This document shows positions 48,896-60,455 of a DNA stretch of 64,000 bases, piece after piece. Position numbers and translations under genes: made by a program. Each line of letters starts with the position of its first letter. Positions within the stretch are counted from its first letter, which is position 1. This DNA comes from Opisthorchis felineus (Eukaryota > Platyhelminthes > Trematoda > Opisthorchiida > Opisthorchiidae). The stretch covers positions 1,092,131 through 1,156,130 of the forward strand of contig SJOL01008635.1 in NCBI GenBank assembly GCA_004794785.1, in the 5' to 3' direction. The notes beneath the pieces were generated by a model. The model worked only from the letters and a program-made list of their open reading frames with translations. It was not told the origin of the DNA and made no database searches.

Positions 48896-50022
48896 GTGAG
48901 ATAAGTTAGCAACGGGTAAATGAAAATTACCGTCTGCAAAATAATACTGTGTCAATGACTTTCATTCCTTAAAGATAGCCATAATCTAACCTGCTGGTTT
49001 ACAAACGCGAAATTGTGGCACAGAAAACAGCATGATATGTCTAATAACCTATGGTGAATCGTAACCTATTTCAGTTCGTTGGTCTACTGGCGCAAAGTAG
49101 GTGGCCGATGGCCATGAATCACTGGTAATCCTTGCTTCTTCCTCTAAATGAAACACGCATTGTGGGTAGCATTATGAACTTTTCCATAATAGAACTACTG
49201 GCAAGAGTACTTCACAATTATATTCTGCCACCGTCAAACGGCTGCGAAATGATCGCACGGACGTATGGGTTGTTCAGTGCTGTAAAACTGTATGGCATAT
49301 ACTTCTTTAGTTGTGGATGGAGATATGAAAAATTCAGCTCAAGTTGTCGGGAAAAATAAGCAACAAAACACGCAACAAGTGCTATCGCTAGACCCTAGAT
49401 TCTCATGCACCACGGCAGCATTCCTGCTGAGTCGTCCGCAGTAAGCTTGCAAGTACCTCAGAATCGGCCAAAGGGCCTTCGCTAACGAATGCTCAAAACA
49501 TATAAGGCGACTGTTTTTCGTAGATATAAACCCTCCTATCTTTGCCATTCGAATAGGTGCTTGAAACCTCTGACGCTTGCCAATCAAATCCCCTCTACTG
49601 ATCACGATAGTGTCCTTGTTTTTATGCTAGCGTTAGTGTTATAGCGCCTGGCACTTCCAGCCTCACAGCCCTTCAGCTGACAGCGCACTGATGATAGAAC
49701 CGAGACTGGTAGTGAAACGTTTGCAACGAAATTGCCCAATGTGAGGTAACTGCAAACGGGCTTTGGTAAACCTGTTTTTCCACATTCAAGAATGAAAACG
49801 TTCGATGGAAGCTGATAAAATTTAGAGTTCTAGCCAAATGACGGTGACCATGTCCTGTATCTTGTTTATTGGATTGAATATATAACAGTCTTGGATACTT
49901 TATACTTTGCGTTTTCCTGTTGTAAATATTTTTTTTATATTGGTCTCACGCTGACGCGCTTCGGAACACCGCACTTTTTAAAAGAAACGGCGATCTTGTG
50001 CTGGGTTCCATTCGACTTTTAG

Positions 50023-50029
50023 CATCAAT
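50023..50029 (+). CDS. Proposed 7-nt micro-exon
   Basis: CATCAAT lies between a near-ideal acceptor (GGGTTCCATTCGACTTTTAG) and donor GTAAGC. Seven bases convert phase 1 to phase 2, which is exactly what is needed to link 48895 to 51593. The frame through the AG also stays open to a TAG near 50072-50080, so a terminal exon is the alternative. Confidence 0.25.
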
Positions 50030-51592
50030 GTAAGCAGTTACGAGAAAATAAACACCACATATTTAGATTTTGTTAGGAAACACCCGCTTTTCCACAAAGA
50101 GTACAACGGTACGCGGATGCTGTTTGTTCAAACGCAAGAAGGAAGCAGCTCGTCACAATACTAGTGTAGAAATATGAACAGTGTTATCTGGAAAATATTC
50201 TATATACCAAAATTATCATTTCACTCCAAAAAGGTGTTTAGTGGTATGCAGGTACAGAATAACGCGTGTCCAAAACTATGGTGCTATGTTATTGAATACA
50301 TCAAGTTTGGTTTGCTCGCACAACGCCATCGCGGGTCAATCATATTATTGTACCGTGAGAACGGGAGTTTTACTAAATCTGGGAACTTGTGTGGAAACTG
50401 GTGTATTAGCGTTTTAAATTTCCTCTTTTCGCGCTCGTTATCTATCCATATTTAAAAACAATTGGCCAGTCCGGGTTTGGTCGAAGCAAATAACAAATCG
50501 GCACATCAGATTATGGACTACCGACCCGGTTGGACCGTTTGACACACAATGTTTGAATGCCAGTAGCAGTTTGACATTTGATCGATAGTTGCACGTATGA
50601 ATCCAGACACACTGAGTTCGTCGTACGTAACCGAATAATGCAGTCTCTCAGCTGCTGCATATAAGGTAACCTTGCTATCAAAGAAAAAGCGCGAATACTG
50701 CAGGTGAGCTTGTCGCAACTGGAGCAAGCAGGTTAGTCGATTTTAGCCAATACACTGTGTAATGAAGTAACCCGGTCCTCTTGTAAGATACACAGAATTG
50801 CAGACTAATTTAGCACCAGACGACGTCTCAATGGTTAGTGGCTTCTGTTCGATTGAAAATTCCGAATCAATCGTACAAATAGGCTGGGAATGTTTGCTTT
50901 GAAAGGATGGCTAATTGTTCGTTCAATCTGAAAAAATATTCAACAGCTGTATTATTTATTTTCCTGGAACCCACTTTGTGCGGTTGAACATCCGATCTAC
51001 AAATACACCATTTCATTTTATGGGCATCCACGTACCGACCGAACATGCCTCCTGACTGAAAGAATCATATCAGCAATGACTTGATGACTGTATGTTACCA
51101 AATGGGTGTTCTTATGTGGTCGTTTTTGTTAGCTGCTGGTAGTCAGGATATTTTCATATAGAAGCGTGTTTGAAAGTATAATCTCACTGCAAAGAAACCC
51201 TTCGCTATTCGCTGCAGGTGAAATTGTGGTTTTTTGTTGTGATATTAGAACTATTTGGTAGGAGGATAAGTGTCAGAGTGAAACGAGAGGAGTTGTTTAA
51301 ACTTGCTGAAACTTTACGTAACGGAGTTTTCGAGCAACTGATTCGAAAAGAACTGAGAAGCGACATATTTTTGCTTGTTGTGCTATCTACAGTGCTCCTT
51401 ATGAGCAACGGAAGCCCAAATGAGCACATCAGATCAGGTAACAAAAGTATGCAGTAAACAAATTGTCGCCCCGGACAAATTAGTCGACCTAAGAAAATTT
51501 AAATTGGAGAGCACAAAATCCTTCACTTGTTTAGTGTACGTCGGGCACTTCGGCCACTCATACCATGATACCCTTAGTCTGTTCTGATCTAG

Positions 51593-51805
51593 GCAAGTGA
51601 AGTCAGAGTTGCAATGTCTATTGAACACGTGGCTTGATATCTTTATTTACCCGGGACATCCAGCGACATCCATTCCCGTATCAGCGAACTATCGTATTTC
51701 ACAGCATGTTTACCAAGCTCAGCGAATAGATCACCGGCCACCTAATCAATTATCAAAGTTTACACCAATTTGCCATTTGGCCATGGCAAGACAATCTGGA
51801 GTCAG
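51593..51805 (+). CDS. Candidate exon between the LIM exons (71 codons)
   Basis: Acceptor AGTCTGTTCTGATCTAG and a moderate donor GTAGAA enclose 213 nt, phase 2 to 2. The peptide starts QVKSELQCLLNTWLDIFIY, then PGHPATSIPVSANYRISQH and a basic Gln/Arg-rich part. It resembles neither LIM nor any other domain I know. Together with its neighbours it keeps the frame. Confidence 0.4.
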
Positions 51806-52421
51806 GTAGAAAACGTCACCATTTTCTCTCAAGTTTAGATAATTAGAAAGCAGTATCACCAGTAAACCGGATGGAACAACAAAAGATTTGAAATGATGTT
51901 ACAAGTAGCAGAAACATAGCCTGACTATCAATGAGCCCATAACTTTCTTACTGGTTATGATACGATTTCCAAGCTGCCAAAATGAAAAAGCTAGCGCATG
52001 AACGTATAATCGAATTATTTCACAAGAAAAGGCATACAGCATGTTGTACCAAGGAAGGCTGTGCAAGTCACTGCCGTGGGTAATTCCGTTTGGGGACAAA
52101 ACGGTACTGAAGACAACTGGAAGTAATGAGCTGCAAAGCGCGATAAGTTGAATGGTCAAATATCCAAAGAAAATGAATTAGAATAAGTGTGAGAAGGGGT
52201 GCAAAATCGGCAAAATATTACTTACTGTCGAAAAATATTAGCGCATGAGCAAACAGCAGCAAGGAAAACGCCTCGAATAACGCGAAATTTATTTGTTACA
52301 AGAAATGATATTTGGCTGCTACATTCAACTTTAAAGGGCGTTTTAAAAATGTGTGGCTGAACTCTGTTGTGTTGGTGATGTGAGAAGTTTGAGAATTTTT
52401 AGCTGAGATTTTTTCCTGTAG

Positions 52422-52671
52422 GCGATACCAATCTACACTGAAAAGTCTAGGAACATTGTACAGCTGCCTCATCCATATTGAGAATCATCAGCAGTGCGCC
52501 GGTCAACAAACGCCGGGGGCTTCTAACCCGCAAACCCCCTCACAGTGGTTTGAACACTTAATCTTCCACTCGCCGTGTGAACAGTTAATCCTGAGCATAC
52601 TGAGAAGTTTTGCGAGTTTCCGGTCAGAGCATCAGGGTAGCCTAGACTGGAGATTAATTTCCGTAGGTTAT
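52422..52671 (+). CDS. Candidate exon between the LIM exons, with two usable frames
   Basis: A strong acceptor (GAGATTTTTTCCTGTAG) and donor GTGAGT bound 250 nt. Entered in phase 2 it is open throughout, exits in phase 0 and includes QTPGASNPQTPSQWFEHL. Entered in phase 0 it reads AIPIYTEKSRNIVQLPHPY and stops at once with TGA. Upstream exon choice would therefore decide between continuing the protein and ending it. No domain recognised. Confidence 0.4.
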
Positions 52672-53507
52672 GTGAGTGCATCCAACTACCTGGAAAAAAG
52701 CACCAGTATTGTGTTTAGTTTTACTTTCCTTTCAGAAATAACGAAGTACACAACATATGGAACAGCGTTTAGGTTCGTTACATTATGTCGACAAATAAAC
52801 GGATACAGAGAACCTCCTGTTTTTATTTTCTTGATAAAGCAGCGTTTCTGAAATCAGCAGTACAGGCGATTGGTTGCCGCATTTTTCTCCGTGCGAATCA
52901 ACAATCTGCCATGAGTAATTCTCCCCAGTGACTCATGTAAAAATCGTTTGATTCTTCAATCTAACTTCGTCCTCTGTAAAATGAAGTGGATTACTTGATA
53001 AGGAAAATTCCGTGTATCGCACTGACCACACACCTGTGACATCCTCACTGTGTAAAACAATCACGCCGGGATTACGTAATTTCGGAATGCTTATCCCGTC
53101 AGACTGTTAATAAGGCACACCAGCCACTCTTGACCGACTGGTCGTGGTTTTCTGCTTGGTGGGCTCTGCTTGATGCTCACCGCTGATGGTTCACACCATA
53201 GGTGAAACGGGTTCATAGGGCTTTCATGCCCTTTTTCATAGGATGACTTTACTTATAAGCGAAATACCCATGGAGACGTAGTTAAAGCCCGGCAACTGGG
53301 AATGGCAGTCGTCCTGGATATCTATTCATGAATTCTGATATAGCGATCCATTTGTCACGCACTACTTTTCGTTTATATTAGGATATTAGCTGATGTAGGT
53401 TAACTGATACACACAAAATTGTCTAAAGTGCTGAAGTAGAGTAATTCGATGGTGAATTGGGATCAGACTGCGGTGGAGAATAGCTAACAAAACTGCTCAT
53501 TATTTAG

Positions 53508-53602
53508 ATCGAATTTGGACAATTGGCGCCTAAAATCATTGGAGTTCACCAACTTCCATGGCATCTTCTAGCACCGAAAATTGTTCCACAAATAGATATA
53601 AG
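53508..53602 (+). CDS. Candidate exon leading into LIM domain 2
   Basis: Acceptor CTGCTCATTATTTAG, then IEFGQLAPKIIGVHQLPWH and on to QIDI plus two bases, then donor GTCAGT. Phase 0 to 2, 95 nt; it joins in frame to the LIM 2 exon at 57460. A second frame contains an ATG at 53558 (MASSSTENCSTNRYK, phase 0 at the donor), which would be out of frame with LIM 2. Confidence 0.35.
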
Positions 53603-56600
53603 GTCAGTTCTCATTCAACGGGACTTCTTGCCAGTTCTTCAGCTTCCCAGATATTTTCGAAATAGGCTACTTTGTATTACTTACTTTTAGCATGAAGCAA
53701 ACTTTTAGGGAGGAGCAAATCATTTGTATAATAAAGGGAGATGAGGTTCTTTTGAAAAAGAAGAACCAGTCAGTGCTGCAGGATTAGCAATGCTAGTAGC
53801 GCTGCAAATTCACTTTTGAAATATAATAGAGCCTTGATAAGGGAAGTTTAGTCAGATACGCTTAATGATAACCTGTCGGTGGGGCTTAATGCTTAGAGGA
53901 ACAGAAGTGACAGAGCCGTCAATATGGCGGCCGAAAATGCACAGCTTATGTTCATTGAGGGAAACCGAACTGATAAGGATACACCTCAGAATATTTTTGT
54001 GCCAGCTTAGGAAACCTCCAGATCAAGTGGATAATATTAGATAGCCTATTCTTAAAATTTCACGAAAACATGGCTCGCAGATTAAGTGTCGTTTGGTTGA
54101 TTATGGATACAATTCATGGATCATTATGCCACAGTGAGTTGGGGTAGACAACCGTTCCACTACTTAGCAGAGATACACCAGACCACTTTCCGAGAAAATC
54201 TCGTAATCATTTTTCGGACAACGATAGTGCTGATATCATTATAAAGCTAGGGTTCCTGATGTTGTATTTCTTTAACGCACTGGTGTTTATTTCATGATAT
54301 GATACCAGACTTTTCGTGGAGCTTGCTGTTCTGAAACAGAACAGTACTAATGATACCGAAAGTAACTGACAGGACTTTAGTGAATCCTTTTCTGAAAACT
54401 AATTGTAAGCTTCACGGTTTTCCCTCATCGCCATCGACTTATCTGTAACATACTTTTATATTCGACGTCGAGTAAAATAAATTACCGGATCTGGGAATTC
54501 TTTCTATCTGGACCACTTTTCGTTCATCTATTTGGTAAATGAGATAGCATTATCGACTCTGAAATCCAAATATACATTGGTCTGGGTCTACGGTACCTCA
54601 CCTCTTGGAACGCTTGTTCGCCTTGATTTTTTAAGTAAGACGCACTCCCTCTGCCTATTTTTGCCTTACTTGTTTTTACTGGAAATTCTGTGAAACCCGG
54701 CTTCTTCAGTTTGTTCCTACTCAGTGCTTATAAACCGTGTTAACACATTCCTATTCACATTCAAGCTTTCTATTTCCTGAGCGTAACACTAACTACGAGT
54801 CACCGTGTTTTTACGACACTAGTCCTGTAGCATTTTGGTGCACTGCAGTTAATACCTGTCTGAGATTATTTTTACATTCACCTGCAAATAATCCTCAAAA
54901 GCAACAGGAAAGTTATTTTCTTTCCATCAAACCAATGCTGTTTTTACATTCCGATAGATGTAATCCTTGGCACATCGTGAAACACGGTGAATGTCTGGCA
55001 TACTGTCAATCATTGCACGAGGTTCCATATGTTGTATTTTGTGAGCACGTGAAGTATTAATGTGATTCCGTACCAAGTAAGTAAGTAAGCCAACGGGAAT
55101 GTGACACTCTTCAGCAACGTTCCACAAAATATGCTTCAAGGAATTGCAGAGCTGTGACGCTCACCTGGTGTATTTTTTTGTTGTTACCGATGGTGAGGAT
55201 GACCTAAGATTTCCCGCTACTGTGCTGCATACCTCTTATCTGCACGACGCAAACGGCGTGGTATGTAAGTGTAAGCTTTGAAATGGATACAAAAGGTGAA
55301 ACTTGGGTTAGTGTTTAAGTTGAAAAGGCGATTGACTTCTTACTCCGTCGCTAACGGAATGAACAGTGTAAAAGCCCTCATTTTCCATCCAAACTACGCA
55401 TCTGGTACTTTATGAGGATCGCTTCTAACTGATAGAACAACTTGTGTTTCAGATAAGCCTACGTCATAAGATTTTTTATCGGTTATGATCAAATAGAATC
55501 ATGGTGAGGAATAGCGGCACTGTCGCAGAGACGTTGTTGCTACGCTGGTAAATCACAGGATCATAGTACCTACAAATTTGAAGATTGAACACGATACTAA
55601 TAATCAAAAGCAACTAACTGGCCCGAAAGTCGCTAAATGAACAGATTCGTGCCAACTAGCAGTTTGAACACAAGATTTATACGAAAGTAAAATTGCTGGG
55701 AGAAAACGTTTTTAGGAGAGCGAACAACTATCCTTCCTCATGGATCCGGTCCTTAAATGCACCATCTAAATGCAAGACACCATTCAGTGTGCAACTGACT
55801 GTTTGGAGTACAACTAAGTTAATCTAACCGAAAAACAGACAGTGTCACCGAACAGCTTACGAAACTTTGTTGCTTTTGGAAAGCCACCGTTATCTCTGTG
55901 CACTGAGAAGAGTATTTGGGGGCCAATTTCCATTGTACTTGGTGCCATCTTAGCTGGAATCTACGGCTTTATTGGCAATGCAAATGCTTAGCCGTTGGAT
56001 GCGCAGACTATCCATCCGTCAAGAACCACATTTCTTCAGTGTACGCCGTTGTTCACTGCACTGACTGAAAGCTACTTCAAGGGCAGATAATAAAGGTAAG
56101 CACGTGAAGCAAAACACGTCCTCTCATAAACAGGATTTCAAAACGGCGATGTTATTTTTTTCGTAAATCTTGTTTTCTAAGTAGCAGTGCTGCTTGAGTA
56201 AAAGCACGTAAATTCATCATGTTGCGAGGCCCGAATCGACAGGTTTCTTCCCATAGTTGAGGAAAGGTTTATGTAACAAAATGACTAATACTGGAGAAGT
56301 AAAGCGAACAGGATATTGCTGTGATATCGAGACAACAGAATGAACTCCAAGGTGGTAGGGACATAAATTGTTTTATCACCTAGGTGAGTTTGTTCAAAAT
56401 AGACAGCGATGAATATCACTCATCATACTCATTCAGACTTGCGTCTAGTATATATGGTAGAAGTTTATCACTGATGAAGCACCTGTATGCACTTTCTTGT
56501 AGGAGTGCGCCATACTGTACAACAACCTTTGAAAATTTTGTGTGAATCACTGGTATGTGGTGTACTTCTGTAACCGCCAACCTATAATTGATCATCCACT

Positions 56601-57459
56601 CATCCGCTAAGGAAGAGCAACGAAATATGCGTCACTTTTAGGCTCCATGTTTACGTTACTATAGAATACTTATCCGACACCCAGATAAAGAGAACACGTG
56701 GACGTTAAGAGGGGAGTATAGAGCCAGCGACGTTAATTTCCCATTATATTATGGGTTTGTAAATATCCCTAACCAGATACCTCAGAACGTCCAGTGCTTT
56801 GATGTACAGCGACTTTCCGTTGACTAGAAAGAGTGCCATAATTATGATTCTCACCTGCAATTTGGGCCCGCGACAACAGTGTGGACGTTTACTTTATCAT
56901 TCGCTTCTAGTTTTTTTCAAGTTCATCTGAAAGTGCAATAGTTTGCTGATCCTGGGTTAACCCCCGGGACAGTGAGTGGAACTCCTTTAGTGGTATGTCT
57001 GTTATTACCGAGCGGGTATTTAGTAAAACCTAGAAGACAGTAGGACTGTACAGCCTCCTCACCACTACGCATTTCTTTAGCCAACTCAAACCCTGAGGTA
57101 TATTCGAAAGCATACTACGTGTTCCAGTGGAATTTTACTGTTGCAGCTTGTAGCATTACCTTCTGATTGCATGTCTCTTGGCGGATGATAAGAACAAGTT
57201 CCTTCTGAAACGGCGGTTTGTTAATTCAGTATGTGAATTTCTTTACCGTAACATTTTTTCGGCTTTCTTTGGTGTCCGCTTTGAAGAAGCTCAAAAGGAA
57301 AAAGTGCCATTTGAAAACAGATACAATCTATTTCTTTGAAACCGGTTTGAAATGCGAAAATAATTCATCATGTGTTCCAGGTTCCAGAGTACTATTTTTC
57401 AATGTCCCTAATTTTACACTTCATATTCTTCCCATGTTAAAGCATTGCTACATTCCCAG
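53603..57459. other. Presumed intron, no gene recognised
   Basis: Few frames over 60 codons. A frame crossing 56452-56534 ends YCTTTFENFV and superficially resembles a LIM tail, but its spacing does not fit. No repeats recognised. Confidence 0.4.
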
Positions 57460-57573
57460 AGATTACTGCTACATCTGTGGTCGAGCTATTGAAGAAGACC
57501 AGTCAGTACATGCATTGGATGGCGTATTTCACAGGAAATGTTTCCGATGTCATAACTGTCAGCGATTTCTCAC
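57460..57573 (+). CDS. LIM domain 2, first half (exon)
   Basis: From the acceptor ATTGCTACATTCCCAG the exon encodes DYCYICGRAIEEDQSVHAL then DGVFHRKCFRCHNCQRFL, and ends two bases into a Thr codon at GTGAGT. The ligands are C-x2-C-x17-H-x2-C-x2-C-x2-C, the same spacing as LIM 1, with an identical intron site. The frame is open well upstream (to 57218), so AGs at 57380 or 57442 are alternative starts; 57460 is chosen because its phase 2 entry matches both 41289 and 53602. The ALD-x-x-F-H-x2-CF pattern is common in zyxin/Ajuba-like LIMs. Likely an adaptor contact surface. Confidence 0.9.
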
Positions 57574-58478
57574 GTGAGTTTGGCGACGGCTTCAAGCCAA
57601 CATTTCGGTATTTCAATAAGTTATGCGTGCAAGTATGCACTCAAAACTGGGAAACTGTTTTTATTGGTTGCCTGGCTAAATATACAGTTTTATTCTGGGG
57701 ACCTTACAACAGTTTTCATAAATTAACTCGTTAGAAATGGTGACATGAATCTATGGAAATCCTAAAATCTCCGAATAGGGATTTTTTCGATGGCTCACAT
57801 TTTAACTAAGTTGTTTTAAAGGACGTTCTATTTCTGGTATTAAATGTTGTGAGTTGCAACCATTCAGACCATCTAAAATTAGCACCATACCGTGCGTATA
57901 GTCAAGCTAGGACGCTAGCAACTTTCTTCTGAACCGTCTCAGGAACTTTAACGAGATATTTCTGAAACATACGGAACGTCCTAAGGCAAACCAACATCCG
58001 TTGAGACCGTTTTTACTTGAGTTCGGAGCTGTCAAAAATTTATCCACATGTTAAGACTGGCCAGCAAACTTTCGGAAGAATAATTATGATAGGAAAGAGC
58101 TCGAATAGCGAGGAGAATTAGATACTAATTGTGGTAAGGAGTTAGAGTCATTCAAGGTAAAAACCTTCTCTTTGCATAGTAAGATATTTCTTGCTAAAGC
58201 AGTTCAATGTAGTCAGAAAACGTAAGTTGTGTCTTCTAACTAAATCAGTTTGAATATTGCCTTCTGGCTTTAAAGGCAGAGTTTTTCTTGTATCCTAAAT
58301 AGATTTTATGCCAAACACCTAGAATCCACATCAGAATTCCTCAACTGGTCAGCAGCGTCTGAAAATGCTCGGCCATATGTATGACCACACCGTTACGTTG
58401 TCCAAACAACCACATATACTACGTATATTTCACAACCAACCATCAACACTTTTTTTCTGTGAATCGCTTTGATTTTAG

Positions 58479-58582
58479 GGTAGACAGCTGCACCGTCGTC
58501 AACAGGAAGTTGCACTGCGATCCATTTTGTGAAACCGAAACCCAATCCCCAACCAGTTTGGTTTACAATGTTCCGAAAAAAA
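58479..58582 (+). CDS. LIM domain 2, second half (exon)
   Basis: Acceptor CGCTTTGATTTTAG supplies the missing base of the Thr codon and opens VDSCTVVNRKLHCDPFCETE followed by a Ser/Thr/Pro stretch and a Lys run; donor GTTAGT, phase 2 to 1. The distance from the fourth-finger Cys of the previous exon to HC is C-x17-C, as LIM domains require. The last pair is C-x3-C (CDPFC) instead of the usual C-x2-C/H/D. The VN-x3-H/Y-C pattern parallels the VNG-x-x-YC tail of zyxin/Ajuba LIMs. The exon completes the domain. Confidence 0.8.
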
Positions 58583-59540
58583 GTTAGTACATTTGTGTTC
58601 AGTGGATTTGTGGCCCCTGTAGAAATTTCGCGGACCTTTTGTGGTATGTCATCAATAGGTATGTTCTGGACAATTCTCATATGGTTCTCGCACGCAGTAA
58701 TTGCAGTTGACGCAATTGCTTGAAAAGTGTAGAAGGAAAAGGGTCCAGAATTGTAGATCCCTTGGTTTTTAATCAATTAGTGATGGAGTTTGTTAGATGA
58801 ACAATTTTAGGAAACATTTTTGGTGCTCATATAAGCAAAAATGGTCGTTTCAAAAGATTCACACATTGCAGACAGAATTATCCCCACACAAAATATATTC
58901 GTCTGCATTCAGCTTGTGGAACTTAAGTAGACCCCCTGAAGAAACGTAAATGAGCATTCATAATGTTGATATCTGATTGCAAAGCCCCACATACAAACAC
59001 TAGTACAGAAATCGAAAATCCTAATACATAAGAAATTTAGTGACGAAAGTTCATCCCATAAGACCGTTTGACAGTATGTATGCTGGATCTGCAAAGCAAC
59101 ATTACCAAACTGTGTCATTTGTGGAGCTGATTAGTCTGATTGTTTTGGATATATGAGTACCATAACAAACAATTTACTACCTACGAATAGTAACGCGATG
59201 CAAACAGGTCAGGGATTTCAAGGGGTATGGAAATTAAGTCCAAGTGACTGATTTGAAATTTGGGCGGATTTTCAAACCAAGAACTTGTAAGATTAATGAT
59301 AGCACAAAATGGAAGTAAGTTCTTTTTTGCTTGATTTCGTAAAATGCGTTAACGAAAGAAGGGGCCGTTTCCAATCTACGTGTAGGATTAGGACGAGATC
59401 ATTGACAAAACAATTTTTGCTGAGAGGGGCTGAAGCGTCGATTCAGTATGACATAAGCTGTTTCGTTTCCTCCTCTGCCCAATGTCAGTGGAGCACCGAA
59501 GCGCCCGTGAACTAAATCGCTCAGCGCTGGGGAATTACAG

Positions 59541-59553
59541 AACTGAAAAAACA
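59541..59553 (+). CDS. Proposed 13-nt micro-exon
   Basis: AACTGAAAAAACA lies between AG (GGGGAATTACAG) and a consensus GTGAGT. It turns phase 1 into phase 2 and would add Lys-Leu-Lys-Lys-Gln, extending the Lys run of the preceding exon. The acceptor is only moderate. Proposed because the protein-like frame of the next exon needs phase 2. Confidence 0.3.
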
Positions 59554-60356
59554 GTGAGTTGCGTTTACCACTTTTCGGACATTATCCATTATACAGTAGT
59601 GTGACTTCCTGAAATCTGCAGACCATCAAAAATCGTAAAAGGTAGTGACTCTCGTTACAACCCCATACTAGATTAGTTTTGCTGTTGCGCCTGTCCTGCT
59701 GATAATCCCTGTGAACTTTCCCATAAGGTATGAAGCCGAAGTGCCCTGCATATTTAGGTGGCTATCCCTCCGGAACTCATATTTTATGTTCAGAACCACT
59801 GTGCAAGTCATAATTTCTAAACGGAACTAAACTCTGTTGACAACATAACAACAAATATCTGAGATCTTTTCTCCAAAAGAAAGCTACATTGTTCCGAGTT
59901 CGACCAAATGTTACTCGATATTCAGAAGGCCGTTCCACTGACATCCACTGCTCCGGCCACAACTACCGCATTCATTTGTGACGTTTGTTACTTTCTCATA
60001 CCATGGATAATTCTCTGCTTGATGAACAAATATACCAACTAGTGGTACTAATTTTACGTTTCTCACGAATACCCCAAAAAACCTGACGCACAATAATCGC
60101 CATGCGACCATGCCACCATGTGGTGACACTGCTCAAGCCGTCCGCTAATTTCACACATAACTTAATCTTTCGTGACCGACGGACCAATCCAAAATGTTAC
60201 GTTAATGAGCTCTCATGATTAGTTAGAGCTTACTCTATGTTGAACTACCAGAATGGTCAATACTTCGCGTGAGTTCTGAGCACGGAGCACTTGGTAAAGT
60301 GTGTGAATACAAAGGGTGAGTGATCACGAGAAACCAATCGATTTTTCTAATTCTAG

Positions 60357-60455
60357 GTCCCATTATCAAGGCACCGTTTCAGAGCTGCAGAGGATGAGCG
60401 ATGGAGATCAGAACAACCTTCTGAAGAAACACGTGCCCTACCCCTTCGATCGCCT
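60357..60455 (+). CDS. Candidate exon downstream of LIM domain 2 (33 codons)
   Basis: Excellent acceptor (CGATTTTTCTAATTCTAG) and perfect GTGAGT donor, 99 nt. Entered in phase 2 it reads SHYQGTVSELQRMSDGDQ then NNLLKKHVPYPFDR, which looks like real protein with a helical segment. Phase 0 is also open but gives an Arg/Pro-rich peptide. Phase 1, the direct continuation of the LIM 2 exon, meets a stop, hence the micro-exon proposed at 59541. No domain recognised. Confidence 0.5.

Noticed and set aside
51218..51437. A 73-codon open frame after TTCGCTATTCGCTGCAG
   Set aside because: Both strands are open, the peptide is strongly hydrophobic, and its phase 0 to 1 does not fit the exon chain.
56452..56534. 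Segment ending YCTTTFENFV as the second half of a LIM domain
   Set aside because: The cysteine spacing is wrong and the last zinc ligand is absent; exons at 41226 and 58479 fit both LIM domains better.
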